From positions 1-64,000 of the forward strand of contig DCVT01000055.1 in the NCBI GenBank assembly GCA_002328075.1: DNA of 64,000 nucleotides, read 5' to 3'. Shown here one piece after another: positions 1-7,586 of the stretch. The stretch is from Anaerolineales bacterium UBA2181. Its GTDB lineage: Bacteria; Chloroflexota; Anaerolineae; Promineifilales; UBA4811. The notes under the pieces are model-generated. The model made no database searches and was not told the DNA's origin. It worked only from the letters and a program-made list of their open reading frames with translations. The stretch's first letter is position 1. Each line of letters starts with the position of its first letter. The translations under genes and the position numbers were made by a program.

Positions 1-25
1 GTCGGGTTTCCGGCTGAGCTTCTAG

Positions 26-45
26 ATTCCCGCCTGCGCGGGAAT
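26..45. repeat. R1 dispersed palindrome, copy 1
   Basis: Perfect inverted-repeat core ATTCCC-GCCTGCGC-GGGAAT followed by GACGG. The same core is at 40386-40405 and 57516-57535, and a decayed copy is at 40143-40162. The shape ATTCCC-N8-GGGAAT is the same as neisserial dRS3-type repeats. It lies just 3' of the Lon-like gene, so it could also form an RNA hairpin there. Confidence 0.8.
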
Positions 46-70
46 GACGGCTGCGGGTTGCGCGGATGAT

Positions 71-2467
71 CTACCCCCGATCCCCGCGGCCGTACAGGCG
101 CATCGCCTCCGCCCAGGTGCGCAGGCGGTCGTCCACCCGCCGGTTGACCGTCCCCTCGGGAAAGGTGCCGTGCGCCTGGCGGTCGCCGGCCGGCACGCCG
201 GTGAGCACCTCGATCCCCTCGTCAATGGTCCGGACTGCCCAGATGTGGAACTGGCCGGACTCGACCGCACCGACCACCTCTTCCCGCAGCATCAGGTGAG
301 GCACGTTGCTGGCGGGGATCATCACCCCCTGGTCGCCGGTCAGACCGCGGGCCTGGCAGACCTGGAAAAAGCCCTCGATCTTGGCGTTCACGCCGCCGAT
401 GGCCTGCACCTCGCCCTTTTGGTTGACCGACCCGGTGACCGCGATTCCCTGCCGCACCGGCAGACCCGCGAGGCTGGAAAGCAGCGCATAGAGCTCGGTG
501 GAGGATGCCGAATCGCCTTCCACCCCCGAGTAGCTCTGCTCGAACACCAACCGGGCGGAGAGGCTCAGCGGCTTGTCGGCCGCATAGGTCGCCGCCAGAT
601 AGCCGGAGAGGATGAGCACCCCCTTGGTGTGAATGGGACCGCCCAACTGGGCCTCCCGCTCGATGTCCACCAGCCCGTCCTTGCCCATGGCTACCGCGGC
701 CGTGATCCGGTTGGGGTGGCCAAAGGTGATGTCGCCCAGACCCAGCACCGACAGCCCGTTGACCTGGCCGACCTGCTCGCCCTGGACGTCAATCATGATG
801 GTCCCGCGTTGGACCAGCTCCTCCATCCGTTCCTTGAGCAGACTGGAGCGGAAGAACCGCTCGTCGATCGCCCGGCGGATGTGGGCCACGGTCACCAGCG
901 AGGCGCCATCCTGCGCGGCATAATAGCTGGACTCACGCACAATGTCTGCCAGCTCGCCAAAGTTGGTGCTCAGCTTCTCCCGGTCCTCCACCAGCCGGGC
1001 GCCGTGCTCCACCAACTTGGCCAACGCGTGGTCGTCCAGGTGGCGCAGCTTTTCGTTCTCGCACACCGTGGAGACGAACGACGCATAATCGCGGATGTTG
1101 GCTTCGGTCCAGTCCATTCGGGTGTCAAAATCGGCCTTGACCTTGAACAGCTCGGCGTAATCCTCGTCATAGGCGCGGAGCAGGTAGTAGAGGTCCGGCC
1201 GGCCGATGAGGATCACCTTGATTTGCAGCGAGATGGGTTCCGGCCGCAAGCTCTTGGTGCTGATGAGCCCGGTCTGCGCCGCGGCGTCCTCGATGGTGAT
1301 CTCGCGGTTCTGCAGCGCCCGTTTTAGGCTGTCCCAGGCATAGGGGTTGCGCAGCAGCTCTTCCACCGGCAACACCAGGTAGCCGCCGTTGGCCTTGTGC
1401 AGCGCCCCGCCGCGGATCAGGGTAGAGTCGGTCACCAAGGTGCCAAATTGCGCCTCCTGTTCGATCCGGCCAAAGAGGTTGAGGTAGGTCGGATTCAGCT
1501 CGATCACCACCGGCGCCCCGGTCAGCTCGCCGTTGTCCACCAGCAGGTTGGCCTCATAGCGGCGCAGCCGGATCTCTTGCGCCTTGAGCCCGCCAAAGGG
1601 GGGTTCGGGCTCTTCCTTGGGGTTGGCGCGGATCTGGGCCAGGTTGGCCAGCATATCATCCCGCAGGTCGTCCAGATGGGAGCTGATTTCGGGCAGATCG
1701 CCATAGCTGGTGCGCAGCTCCTCAATCAGGCCAGAGAGGGCATAGGAAGCCACGTCGCGGTCCAGCTTTTCCTGCTGCGCCTCGGACTCCTTTTCCAGCC
1801 GGCGAACCTGCCGCACGCCGGCCTCGATCTCGGCTTGGACCTTGCCGCGGGCCTGGACGATGGTTTCCCTGTCCTCGGCCGGGAGCGCCACGAACGCCTC
1901 CTCGGGCATGGGTTGGCCGTCGCGCAGGGGGATGGTCAGCAGCCCCACGGGGGTCGACTGGATGGAAAAACCGGCCTGCTTGGCGAACTCGTTCACCTGG
2001 AAGAGGATCATGTCCCGCTGCCGCTGAAAGTCCTGCGCCAGCGCCTCGCGGTGACCGGCGTACTGCTCGCTCTCAAAGGCGGATCGGATGGCCCGCAGCG
2101 CGGTGCTGACAAAAGCCGCCAGGTCGGTCTGAAAGGTGCTGGCGCAGCCGGGGGGAAAGCGCAGCGCGTTGGGGCGGGAGGGATCGGCAAAGCGGTGGAC
2201 GTAGCACCAGCCGTCGGGCACCGGCGCCTCGCGGGCCACCTGCTCCAGGTAACGACGGACGGTGGTGGTCCGGCCGGTGCCGGGCATGCCAGAGACAAAG
2301 ATGTTGAACCCGGCGTCGCGGATGCCCAGGCCGAACTGGAGCGACTTGACTGCCCGGTCCTGGCCGATGATGCTGTCCAGCGGCTGCGCCTGGCGGCTGG
2401 TCTCGCACGCCAGGATGGCGGGGTCGCATACACGGCGGAGCTCGGCGGGGGTCAGTTCCTGGTTCAT
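71..2467 (-). CDS. Lon-family ATP-dependent protease (LonB/YcbZ-like)
   Basis: Cytoplasmic AAA+ protease of the Lon-related type, about 798 aa, with no LonA N-terminal substrate domain. The Walker A motif GMPGTGRTTT lies near residue 60. The C-terminal Lon peptidase domain shows the catalytic Ser in EGDSASSTE (about residue 653) and the Lys in GGVNAKIEG (about 696), spaced as in Lon Ser-Lys dyads. The middle carries a predicted coiled-coil stretch (about 190-260) as in the PF13654 family. The ATG at 2467 is preferred over the GTG at 2473 because GGAGAG sits 7 nt before it. The gene stands alone and is divergent from DinB. Role by family: protein quality control; the substrate is unknown. Confidence 0.93.
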   Translation of the reverse strand: MNQELTPAELRRVCDPAILACETSRQAQPLDSIIGQDRAVKSLQFGLGIRDAGFNIFVSGMPGTGRTTTVRRYLEQVAREAPVPDGWCYVHRFADPSRPNALRFPPGCASTFQTDLAAFVSTALRAIRSAFESEQYAGHREALAQDFQRQRDMILFQVNEFAKQAGFSIQSTPVGLLTIPLRDGQPMPEEAFVALPAEDRETIVQARGKVQAEIEAGVRQVRRLEKESEAQQEKLDRDVASYALSGLIEELRTSYGDLPEISSHLDDLRDDMLANLAQIRANPKEEPEPPFGGLKAQEIRLRRYEANLLVDNGELTGAPVVIELNPTYLNLFGRIEQEAQFGTLVTDSTLIRGGALHKANGGYLVLPVEELLRNPYAWDSLKRALQNREITIEDAAAQTGLISTKSLRPEPISLQIKVILIGRPDLYYLLRAYDEDYAELFKVKADFDTRMDWTEANIRDYASFVSTVCENEKLRHLDDHALAKLVEHGARLVEDREKLSTNFGELADIVRESSYYAAQDGASLVTVAHIRRAIDERFFRSSLLKERMEELVQRGTIMIDVQGEQVGQVNGLSVLGLGDITFGHPNRITAAVAMGKDGLVDIEREAQLGGPIHTKGVLILSGYLAATYAADKPLSLSARLVFEQSYSGVEGDSASSTELYALLSSLAGLPVRQGIAVTGSVNQKGEVQAIGGVNAKIEGFFQVCQARGLTGDQGVMIPASNVPHLMLREEVVGAVESGQFHIWAVRTIDEGIEVLTGVPAGDRQAHGTFPEGTVNRRVDDRLRTWAEAMRLYGRGDRG

Positions 2468-2503
2468 GATCACTCTCCTGTGTTACCTGGTTCTATCGGA
2501 CTA

Positions 2504-2532
2504 ACTATACCCGCAACCGGCGAAAACGCCAG
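2504..2532 (-). promoter_or_regulatory. Candidate promoter for the Lon-like gene
   Basis: Reading the minus strand, a TATAGT -10 (2504-2509) lies 17 bp from a weak -35 CTGGCG (2527-2532), about 37 nt upstream of the start codon. Only the -10 is good. Confidence 0.35.
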
Positions 2533-2563
2533 GCCCGGGATGCGGCCGGCTATCCGTTGGTAT

Positions 2564-2718
2564 CGCCGCCATCCCTAGCGGCAGCTTCGGCGACGGGTTT
2601 GGCACAACCTGCTGCCGGCCGGGGTCGCCAGCCATGGCGGCGCTCCCGGTTGCCAAGGCGGAGCCGCCAGGGATGGCGGCGTTCCCAACGCTCCCGGCGT
2701 TCCCAGTTGCCAACGCGG
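2564..2718. repeat. Intergenic inverted and direct repeats
   Basis: A 19-bp element at 2564-2582 recurs inverted at 2663-2681 with 18/19 matches. In addition 2641-2661 recurs directly at 2698-2718 with 18/21 matches. No coding sequence is recognised in this stretch between the Lon-like gene and DinB. Confidence 0.6.
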
Positions 2719-2760
2719 TTCGGAGGCGCCACGGATCGGGCGGCCATGATACCCGGCCGG

Positions 2761-2831
2761 TTATCCACCGTTCCGGCCGCCTGACGGCAGTTATCCACCG
2801 GTTTTGTGGGAAACTGCCCCACTTATCCACA
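2761..2831 (+). promoter_or_regulatory. Cluster of three DnaA-type boxes
   Basis: TTATCCACC at 2761-2769, TTATCCACC at 2791-2799 and the perfect consensus TTATCCACA at 2823-2831. All are in the same orientation and 30 and 32 bp apart, close to three helical turns each. The block lies just upstream of the DinB promoter. No AT-rich unwinding element and no dnaA/dnaN gene is adjacent, so a regulatory or DnaA-titration site is more likely than oriC. Confidence 0.6.
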
Positions 2832-2876
2832 GGCTGCGAACCCGACCTGGTCTGGATGGCACAAACCCGGCCGAGC

Positions 2877-2905
2877 TCGACTTGGTTGGTCTGGGCGGGT
2901 ATAAT
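2877..2905 (+). promoter_or_regulatory. Promoter of the DinB-family gene
   Basis: A perfect TATAAT -10 at 2900-2905 with a TCGACT -35 at 2877-2882 (17-bp spacer), 32 nt before the start codon and 46 bp after the last DnaA-type box. Confidence 0.6.
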
Positions 2906-2937
2906 GACCGGGCTGCATTCGCGGAGGAGGAAGCGCT

Positions 2938-3447
2938 ATGGACCTGAGTTACTGCCTTGAACGCCTGAGCCACCAGGCAACCGCCGTCGACCGCCTGGTG
3001 CATGGTCTACCGGCCGAACAGGCTGCCTGGCGGCCGGACCCGGACTCCTGGTCGGTGCTGGAGGTCATCTGCCACCTGCTGGACGAGGAGCGGGAGGATT
3101 TCCGCGCCCACCTGGACCATCTGCTCTTCCACGCCGGCGAACCCTGGCCCCCCTTTGACCCCACCGCCTGGCCGGCCGAGCGCGGGTACAACCGGCGGGA
3201 GCTGGGCTCGTCGCTGGGCAATTGGCTGCAGGCGCGGCAGGAGTCCATCGACTGGTTGCGGGGGTTGGCGGAACCCGACTGGCGCTCGTCGGCCGCGGTG
3301 CCGTGGGGCCACCTGGCGGCCGGGGATGTGCTGGCGTCCTGGGTGGCGCACGACCTGCTCCACACCCGCCAACTGGTGGAGCTGCTCTACGCGTACACCG
3401 CGGGGCACGCCCGGCCGTATGCGGTCCGCTATGCCGGGCCGTGGTGA
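2938..3447 (+). CDS. DinB-family protein (intact copy)
   Basis: 169-aa four-helix-bundle protein of the DinB/YfiT superfamily, a group of putative metal-dependent enzymes or thiol transferases often linked to stress. Expected His ligands are visible in VICHLLDEE (near residue 46) and in AHDLLHTRQL (near 138-141). It starts with a strong GGAGGAGG ribosome site. Its stop is followed 3 nt later by the start of a glycosylase remnant, so the two once formed an operon. From about 3178 onward it is duplicated at 27582-27731, where the copy is broken. The exact reaction is unknown. Confidence 0.85.
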   Translation: MDLSYCLERLSHQATAVDRLVHGLPAEQAAWRPDPDSWSVLEVICHLLDEEREDFRAHLDHLLFHAGEPWPPFDPTAWPAERGYNRRELGSSLGNWLQARQESIDWLRGLAEPDWRSSAAVPWGHLAAGDVLASWVAHDLLHTRQLVELLYAYTAGHARPYAVRYAGPW

Positions 3448-3450
3448 GGC

Positions 3451-3740
3451 CATGACCACCCACATCCATCTGGCCGCTCGACCCCCGTTCTGGCTGACCA
3501 CCTTGACCTAATCGCACAGCTGGGCGCAACTGGCGCCATTCGCCACCGATGACCGGGCGGCGGTGCTGCGATACGTCGACCGGCGGGCATCGGGCCGGGT
3601 GGTGGACTATCGGCTCCGGCCGGAGGGCGACGGGGCGGGGGTGGAGGTGGGCGGCACGCTGGACCCGGCCGAGGCCGAGGAGGTGTCCGGCCGGGTCACC
3701 TGGATGCTGGGGTTGGAGCAGGACCTGGCGCCGAACGAGT
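3451..3740 (+). pseudogene. Truncated HhH-GPD DNA glycosylase (copy 1)
   Basis: About 285 bp here match the 5' third of the intact glycosylase at 27738-28628 at roughly 94% identity by eye. Codon 21 is TAA where the intact copy has CAA. Similarity stops at about 3733, before the helix-hairpin-helix and catalytic Asp regions. The sequence then passes into the 3' end of the oppositely oriented amidohydrolase gene. It is therefore a dead fragment left at the edge of the inserted island. Confidence 0.9.
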
Positions 3741-4805
3741 CGCGGCCGGCTCGGTTGGAGGGACAGACACGCGGACCTGGGCCGCGTTCAGGCAGTCAAC
3801 CTTGTGCCTATCCTCCTGACCTAACGCCAGCCCATCAAGGAACCGCACGCACTCGCTCGGCTCTTCGTAGGGATAGTCCGTGCCGAGAAGAATCCGCTCT
3901 ATGCCCATGGACTCGCGTGTGCACATGAATGCGGCCGGCAGATAGTTCCCGCTGGTGGTGACAAAGGTATTGTCTCTCAGATAGTCGCCGGGCTTTTTCT
4001 TCAGGACGGGCCTCGCGTCTGGATCAAACCAGGGCCTGACGTAGGCAAAGTCAATCCGCTGCAGGAGAAAAGGCAAACCCTCGCCCAGGTGCCCCAGGAT
4101 GACCCTGAGCCCCGGATAGCGGTCCAGGACGCCGCTGTAGATGAGTCGCATCATGCACACCGAGGCTTCGACGCCAAAACCAAAAGGCGCCCCGGCCAGA
4201 GCAAAGCCGTACTTTAGCAGTGCCGGATTAGCCGGAACGGTCGGATGCAGAAAAATCGGCACGTCCAGTTCGGCCGCCCGCTCGAGAATCGGCCAGTACT
4301 GTTCATCGTCCAAATAGGTTTGGCCGAAATTGGCGTGGGTCTTCCAGCCCACGAACCCCATGGCTGTGACTGCCCGTTCGAGTTCGTCGGCCGCCGCGTG
4401 GGGCGAGCCCGGCGCCAGAGCTGCCATCCCCAGGAACCGGCCTGGATGTCGGTCGATCACCCTGGCCAGCTCCTCATTGATCTTTGCCGCCAACACCGTG
4501 CCCCTGGCGGGATCCAATTGCTCCACGCCCGGCGCCGTCAGGCTGAGCACCTGCAGGTCGATTCCCGCCGCATCCATCTGCGCCAACCGTTGCTCTCCCA
4601 CATCCAGCAACCGGCTTAGCAGGTTGTCGCCCAGGGGCTCGGTCACCCCCTCGGCGTAGCACAGACGGCGTCGCCCGGTGCGCAGGTCCCGCTGATACCG
4701 GGGAGGAACGGGGTTTTCCTCCATCGCCCGAACGTAGGCGGCGGTGACGAAATGGGCCTCAAAGTCGATCCTCTTTGTCCGGGTGGCTTGGGAGGGTTCT
4801 GCCAT
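3696..4805 (-). CDS. Amidohydrolase family 2 (ACMSD-like) protein, C-terminus altered
   Basis: 369-aa TIM-barrel metal hydrolase/decarboxylase of the amidohydrolase-2 (2-amino-3-carboxymuconate-semialdehyde decarboxylase-like) family. Family marks include FEAHFV at the N-terminus (an aberrant version of the DxHxH strand-1 motif), FLHPTVP, ILGHLGEGLPF and LLGTDYPYEEP. The start at 4805 follows the stop of the upstream FeS protein by one base, which suggests co-translation. Family homology ends near residue 345 (about 3771). The last 24 residues are read from the antisense of the glycosylase remnant, so the natural last few residues were lost at the island junction. The strand-1 motif has a single His, so the metal site may be non-standard. 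Confidence 0.8.
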   Translation of the reverse strand: MAEPSQATRTKRIDFEAHFVTAAYVRAMEENPVPPRYQRDLRTGRRRLCYAEGVTEPLGDNLLSRLLDVGEQRLAQMDAAGIDLQVLSLTAPGVEQLDPARGTVLAAKINEELARVIDRHPGRFLGMAALAPGSPHAAADELERAVTAMGFVGWKTHANFGQTYLDDEQYWPILERAAELDVPIFLHPTVPANPALLKYGFALAGAPFGFGVEASVCMMRLIYSGVLDRYPGLRVILGHLGEGLPFLLQRIDFAYVRPWFDPDARPVLKKKPGDYLRDNTFVTTSGNYLPAAFMCTRESMGIERILLGTDYPYEEPSECVRFLDGLALGQEDRHKVDCLNAAQVRVSVPPTEPAATRSAPGPAPTPASR

Positions 4806-4806
4806 G

Positions 4807-6138
4807 TTACCTGTCACCCACACCACGCGACTCGAGTCCACGGCCGACGTACTCGAGGTCAAACCACCATTTGTCGGCCGGATGATCTCGGGCCGAGCCC
4901 AGCAGCGGAGCGGCTCGGAGTGCGATGCGCCCGGCCAACCGGGAGCGGGTGACCAGGGCGCGGACCAGGTGGTGTGACCAGGTGTTCGGCTGGGTCCACG
5001 GGCAGCTCTTGACACAGCGGTTGCACATGGTGCCCTTTTTGTTGGTAAAGTTCAGGCTGGCGCATCGCCGCGTATCCAGCTTCCAGGTCTCGTAGCCGTT
5101 ATACGTCACTTTGTCGCCCGTGGGAATGGCGTGGCTGGGACAATTGAGGGCGCAGATGCGGCATGTCTGGCAGAATTGCTGCAGGCCAAAATCGATCGGT
5201 TTGTCCGGTCGCAAGGGCATATGGGTCAGGATGGCGGCCGCCTTGAAGCCAAGACCGAGCACGGGATTCAAGACGATCCCCGCCCGGCTTATCTCCCCGA
5301 CGCCAGCGAGGAGCAGCAGCGGAGGCAAGAGGACCGTGTATTGGTCGACAAAGGAGGGCCCGTATTGGGCAGAAGCCTCCCAGCCCAACCGCCGGATGTA
5401 GTTGGCCATGGTCTCGGCGACCAATGCCAGGTGCCCGTACGCCTGGAAGCTGATCGGGTCGCCCATCCAGTCGCAGCCCGTGGAGGCGCGCACCGCATTC
5501 CATTCCTTGCGCATCGCGATGATGATGGCGTTGCCGTACCGCGTCTCGATGGGGTTGCCATGCCTGTCATGGCTATAGTGGGCCCATTCCGGTACGTGGC
5601 AGGTCCGCACGAGGTCAGCCTTGAGAAAATGGGCCACCTCCTTGATGTGGCGGGTAAGCTCTGCTGGATCCTGAGGGATGGACGCGACTCTGGGAGCGAC
5701 CGAGTTGCCCCGGATCAGAGCGAGATGGTCGATGACATCCTTTTGCGCCGCCGAAAGGGGGTGTTTGCTGGGAAGGCTCTTTTGGACGCCCTGTTGCACC
5801 ACCGGACCGTACTCGCCGCGGCCGGCAAGCCCATAAGCGGTGTTCCGCGCGTCGATTCGCCGGACGGCGGGCGTGATCCGTGTGGTGGGCTGGTCCGTTG
5901 GCCTGATGCGCAGCCCGGCAAACGGCCCCATGTGGTGCCGTTTGTGGACCCTGTCTCGCCTCTCGTCATACTGCATCATTTCGAATGCTAGTTCCGAAAA
6001 CCCAATGCCGGTTACAGACTGGGCTGGTGCGGATTTGTCGGTGGGGTCGTCTCGAGCAATCAGGGCAGGTGAGGCGACCAGTAGCGCCCAGCGATGGTTG
6101 GCGGCGATAGCCGGCCTGCATCTCCGCAGTGAGCTCAC
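4807..6138 (-). CDS. Reductive-dehalogenase-like corrinoid/[4Fe-4S] protein
   Basis: Up to 443 aa, similar to the catalytic RdhA family. It has a nitroreductase-like B12-binding region with the family signature GVGEISRAGIVLNPVLG (about residue 285), then two ferredoxin-type clusters: CQTCRICALNCP (about 328) and a second set CAS...MCNRCVKSCP (about 360-383). No Tat signal (RRxFxK) and no rdhB membrane anchor are visible, so it is probably a cytoplasmic, catabolic or RdhA-like reductase and not a respiratory one. The GTG at 6138 gives the longest frame; the ATG at 5979 (GGA at about -14) is an alternative start. It is cotranscribed with the ABC transporter upstream and the amidohydrolase downstream. 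Dehalogenation itself is not proven; other C-X or C-O reductions are possible. Confidence 0.8.
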   Translation of the reverse strand: MSSLRRCRPAIAANHRWALLVASPALIARDDPTDKSAPAQSVTGIGFSELAFEMMQYDERRDRVHKRHHMGPFAGLRIRPTDQPTTRITPAVRRIDARNTAYGLAGRGEYGPVVQQGVQKSLPSKHPLSAAQKDVIDHLALIRGNSVAPRVASIPQDPAELTRHIKEVAHFLKADLVRTCHVPEWAHYSHDRHGNPIETRYGNAIIIAMRKEWNAVRASTGCDWMGDPISFQAYGHLALVAETMANYIRRLGWEASAQYGPSFVDQYTVLLPPLLLLAGVGEISRAGIVLNPVLGLGFKAAAILTHMPLRPDKPIDFGLQQFCQTCRICALNCPSHAIPTGDKVTYNGYETWKLDTRRCASLNFTNKKGTMCNRCVKSCPWTQPNTWSHHLVRALVTRSRLAGRIALRAAPLLGSARDHPADKWWFDLEYVGRGLESRGVGDR

Positions 6139-6188
6139 CGGCTATCGCCACGTTCTGACTGACTGTTCCCTTGCTCAGGACCTTTCGC

Positions 6189-7466
6189 CTACCGTTTGTC
6201 GAACGCGGGCGCCGGGAAAAGCAGGTCGGCGGTGGCCTGTTCGGGCGGCCACACCAGTTCGAGTTTGCCCGACTGCCACTGAATGAGCGGGTTCAGCACG
6301 TTTCCGGTGCCATCGGCGTTAAAGGTCACCGGACCCACCACCGTCATCATGTCGGTGGCGGCCACGGCGTCTCGCAGGGCTGCCCGGTCCAGGGTGCCCG
6401 CTCGCGCGATAGCGTCGGCAAAGATCTGCACGCAGGCATAGGCCGGCCCGGTGAGCAGGTCGGCCGGCCGGCCGAACTGTGCCTGGTAGGCAGCGTTCAG
6501 CTCCGCCACGCCCGGGAACTTTTCGCCGTTGTGCCAGCCTGGGAAGATGGTGATATAGTCGCCGGTCGTGCCGAGGGTTTCGCCCCAGGTGACGTTCTCC
6601 GGAGCGCGGATGATCAGGCTGAACTCGGGCGCCCAACCCAACTCGGCCATCTGCTTGACCATTGCCAGGCCGTCCGGCGGACTGGGCATGGCCAGCAGCG
6701 TTTGTGCGCCCGCAGCCTGGGCCTTGAGGATCATCCCCGAAAAGTCCTCTGATCTGGGAGCGTATTCTTCATAGGCCACCACTTCGTACCCATACGTCGC
6801 CGCGTTGTCCTTCCACAGCCCTCCCAGCTCGATCCCCCAGTCGGTCTTTTCCTGAAAGATAGCGACCTTGGTCGGTCGCTCACCCTCGGGGAGGCCGTTG
6901 AGGATCTCGTACACATCCCTAGCCTGGTCGGGTGACTTGGGGAACGGCGAGAACAGGTACCGGTAACCCTGTTGGTGAATCTGCCACAAGGCAAAGGCCA
7001 CGCCGCAGTAGGGAACCCCATTCTTTTCGGCAATAGCCGAAGTCGCGGCGTGCATGTCACTGCCGGCTCCGCCCAGGTAGGCCACGACTTTCTGGTCCGA
7101 GTACAGCGTCTCCAACTTGCTCACGGCCTTGGTGGGGTCGGACTCGTCGTCGTAGATGGTCAGACGAAGCGGGATCTTGGCGTCGTACTCCTTAACATAG
7201 ATGCCGCCGGCTGCATTGATGTCGGCCACAGCGTATTCGTAGCCTGGCTTGACCATGGCGCCCAGCGCGCCGTACTTGCCGGTGAGGGGCATCGACGCGC
7301 CGATCTCGATGGCCGCCGGCGTCGGAGGCTTGGGTACGTCGGTCGGCTCTGGCGCCTGCGTTGCCGGCACCTGTGTTGCCGGCGCAGCAGTTGGCGACCC
7401 GCAGGCGGTCAACAGACCGCTCATCACGAACACCAACACGAACAACACACTGATTCTGCTTCTCAC
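6189..7466 (-). CDS. ABC transporter substrate-binding lipoprotein (LivK type)
   Basis: Secreted lipoprotein of the Leu/Ile/Val-binding (Peripla_BP_6) family, 425 aa from the GTG at 7466. That start is chosen because AAGGAGG (7474-7480 reversed) is well placed. The signal peptide runs to a lipobox LLTACG, followed by a Pro/Ala/Thr spacer and then the binding domain starting IEIGASMPLTGKYG. It should capture the substrate for the LivFGHM-type transporter encoded immediately upstream in the same operon. The LivK label does not fix the ligand: this family also binds amides, aromatic acids and urea. Confidence 0.9.
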   Translation of the reverse strand: MRSRISVLFVLVFVMSGLLTACGSPTAAPATQVPATQAPEPTDVPKPPTPAAIEIGASMPLTGKYGALGAMVKPGYEYAVADINAAGGIYVKEYDAKIPLRLTIYDDESDPTKAVSKLETLYSDQKVVAYLGGAGSDMHAATSAIAEKNGVPYCGVAFALWQIHQQGYRYLFSPFPKSPDQARDVYEILNGLPEGERPTKVAIFQEKTDWGIELGGLWKDNAATYGYEVVAYEEYAPRSEDFSGMILKAQAAGAQTLLAMPSPPDGLAMVKQMAELGWAPEFSLIIRAPENVTWGETLGTTGDYITIFPGWHNGEKFPGVAELNAAYQAQFGRPADLLTGPAYACVQIFADAIARAGTLDRAALRDAVAATDMMTVVGPVTFNADGTGNVLNPLIQWQSGKLELVWPPEQATADLLFPAPAFDKR

Positions 7467-7559
7467 GTTCGATCCTCCTTGTTTGCGTGAAAAACCTGAC
7501 AACGGAACACGAGCTTATCTGCGTGCCATCAACCCATAGGCAACCTCCTTGGTCTTTTC

Positions 7560-7586
7560 GACCAGGGGCCGGCGGGGCCCCTGGTC
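7560..7586 (-). terminator. Intercistronic hairpin before the binding-protein gene
   Basis: A perfect 11-bp stem (7560-7570 with 7576-7586) and a 5-nt loop, overlapping the livM-type stop codon. There is no U-run on the minus strand, so it is more likely an RNA-processing or stability element that separates binding-protein from permease levels than a true terminator. Confidence 0.55.

Noticed and set aside
44..2578. Long open frames (up to 427 and 393 codons) on the plus strand across the Lon-like gene
   Set aside because: Antisense shadows of a high-GC gene; no family resemblance, and the minus-strand Lon motifs are unambiguous.
2534..2937. Chromosomal origin (oriC)
   Set aside because: DnaA-type boxes are present, but there is no AT-rich unwinding element, no dnaA, dnaN, gyrB or parAB nearby, and the region is GC-rich.
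7500..7560. Two leader-peptide-like mini frames (2 and 4 codons) after AAGGAGG upstream of the LivK-type gene
   Set aside because: Too short to support; the AAGGAGG there may be chance or a relic of an earlier start.
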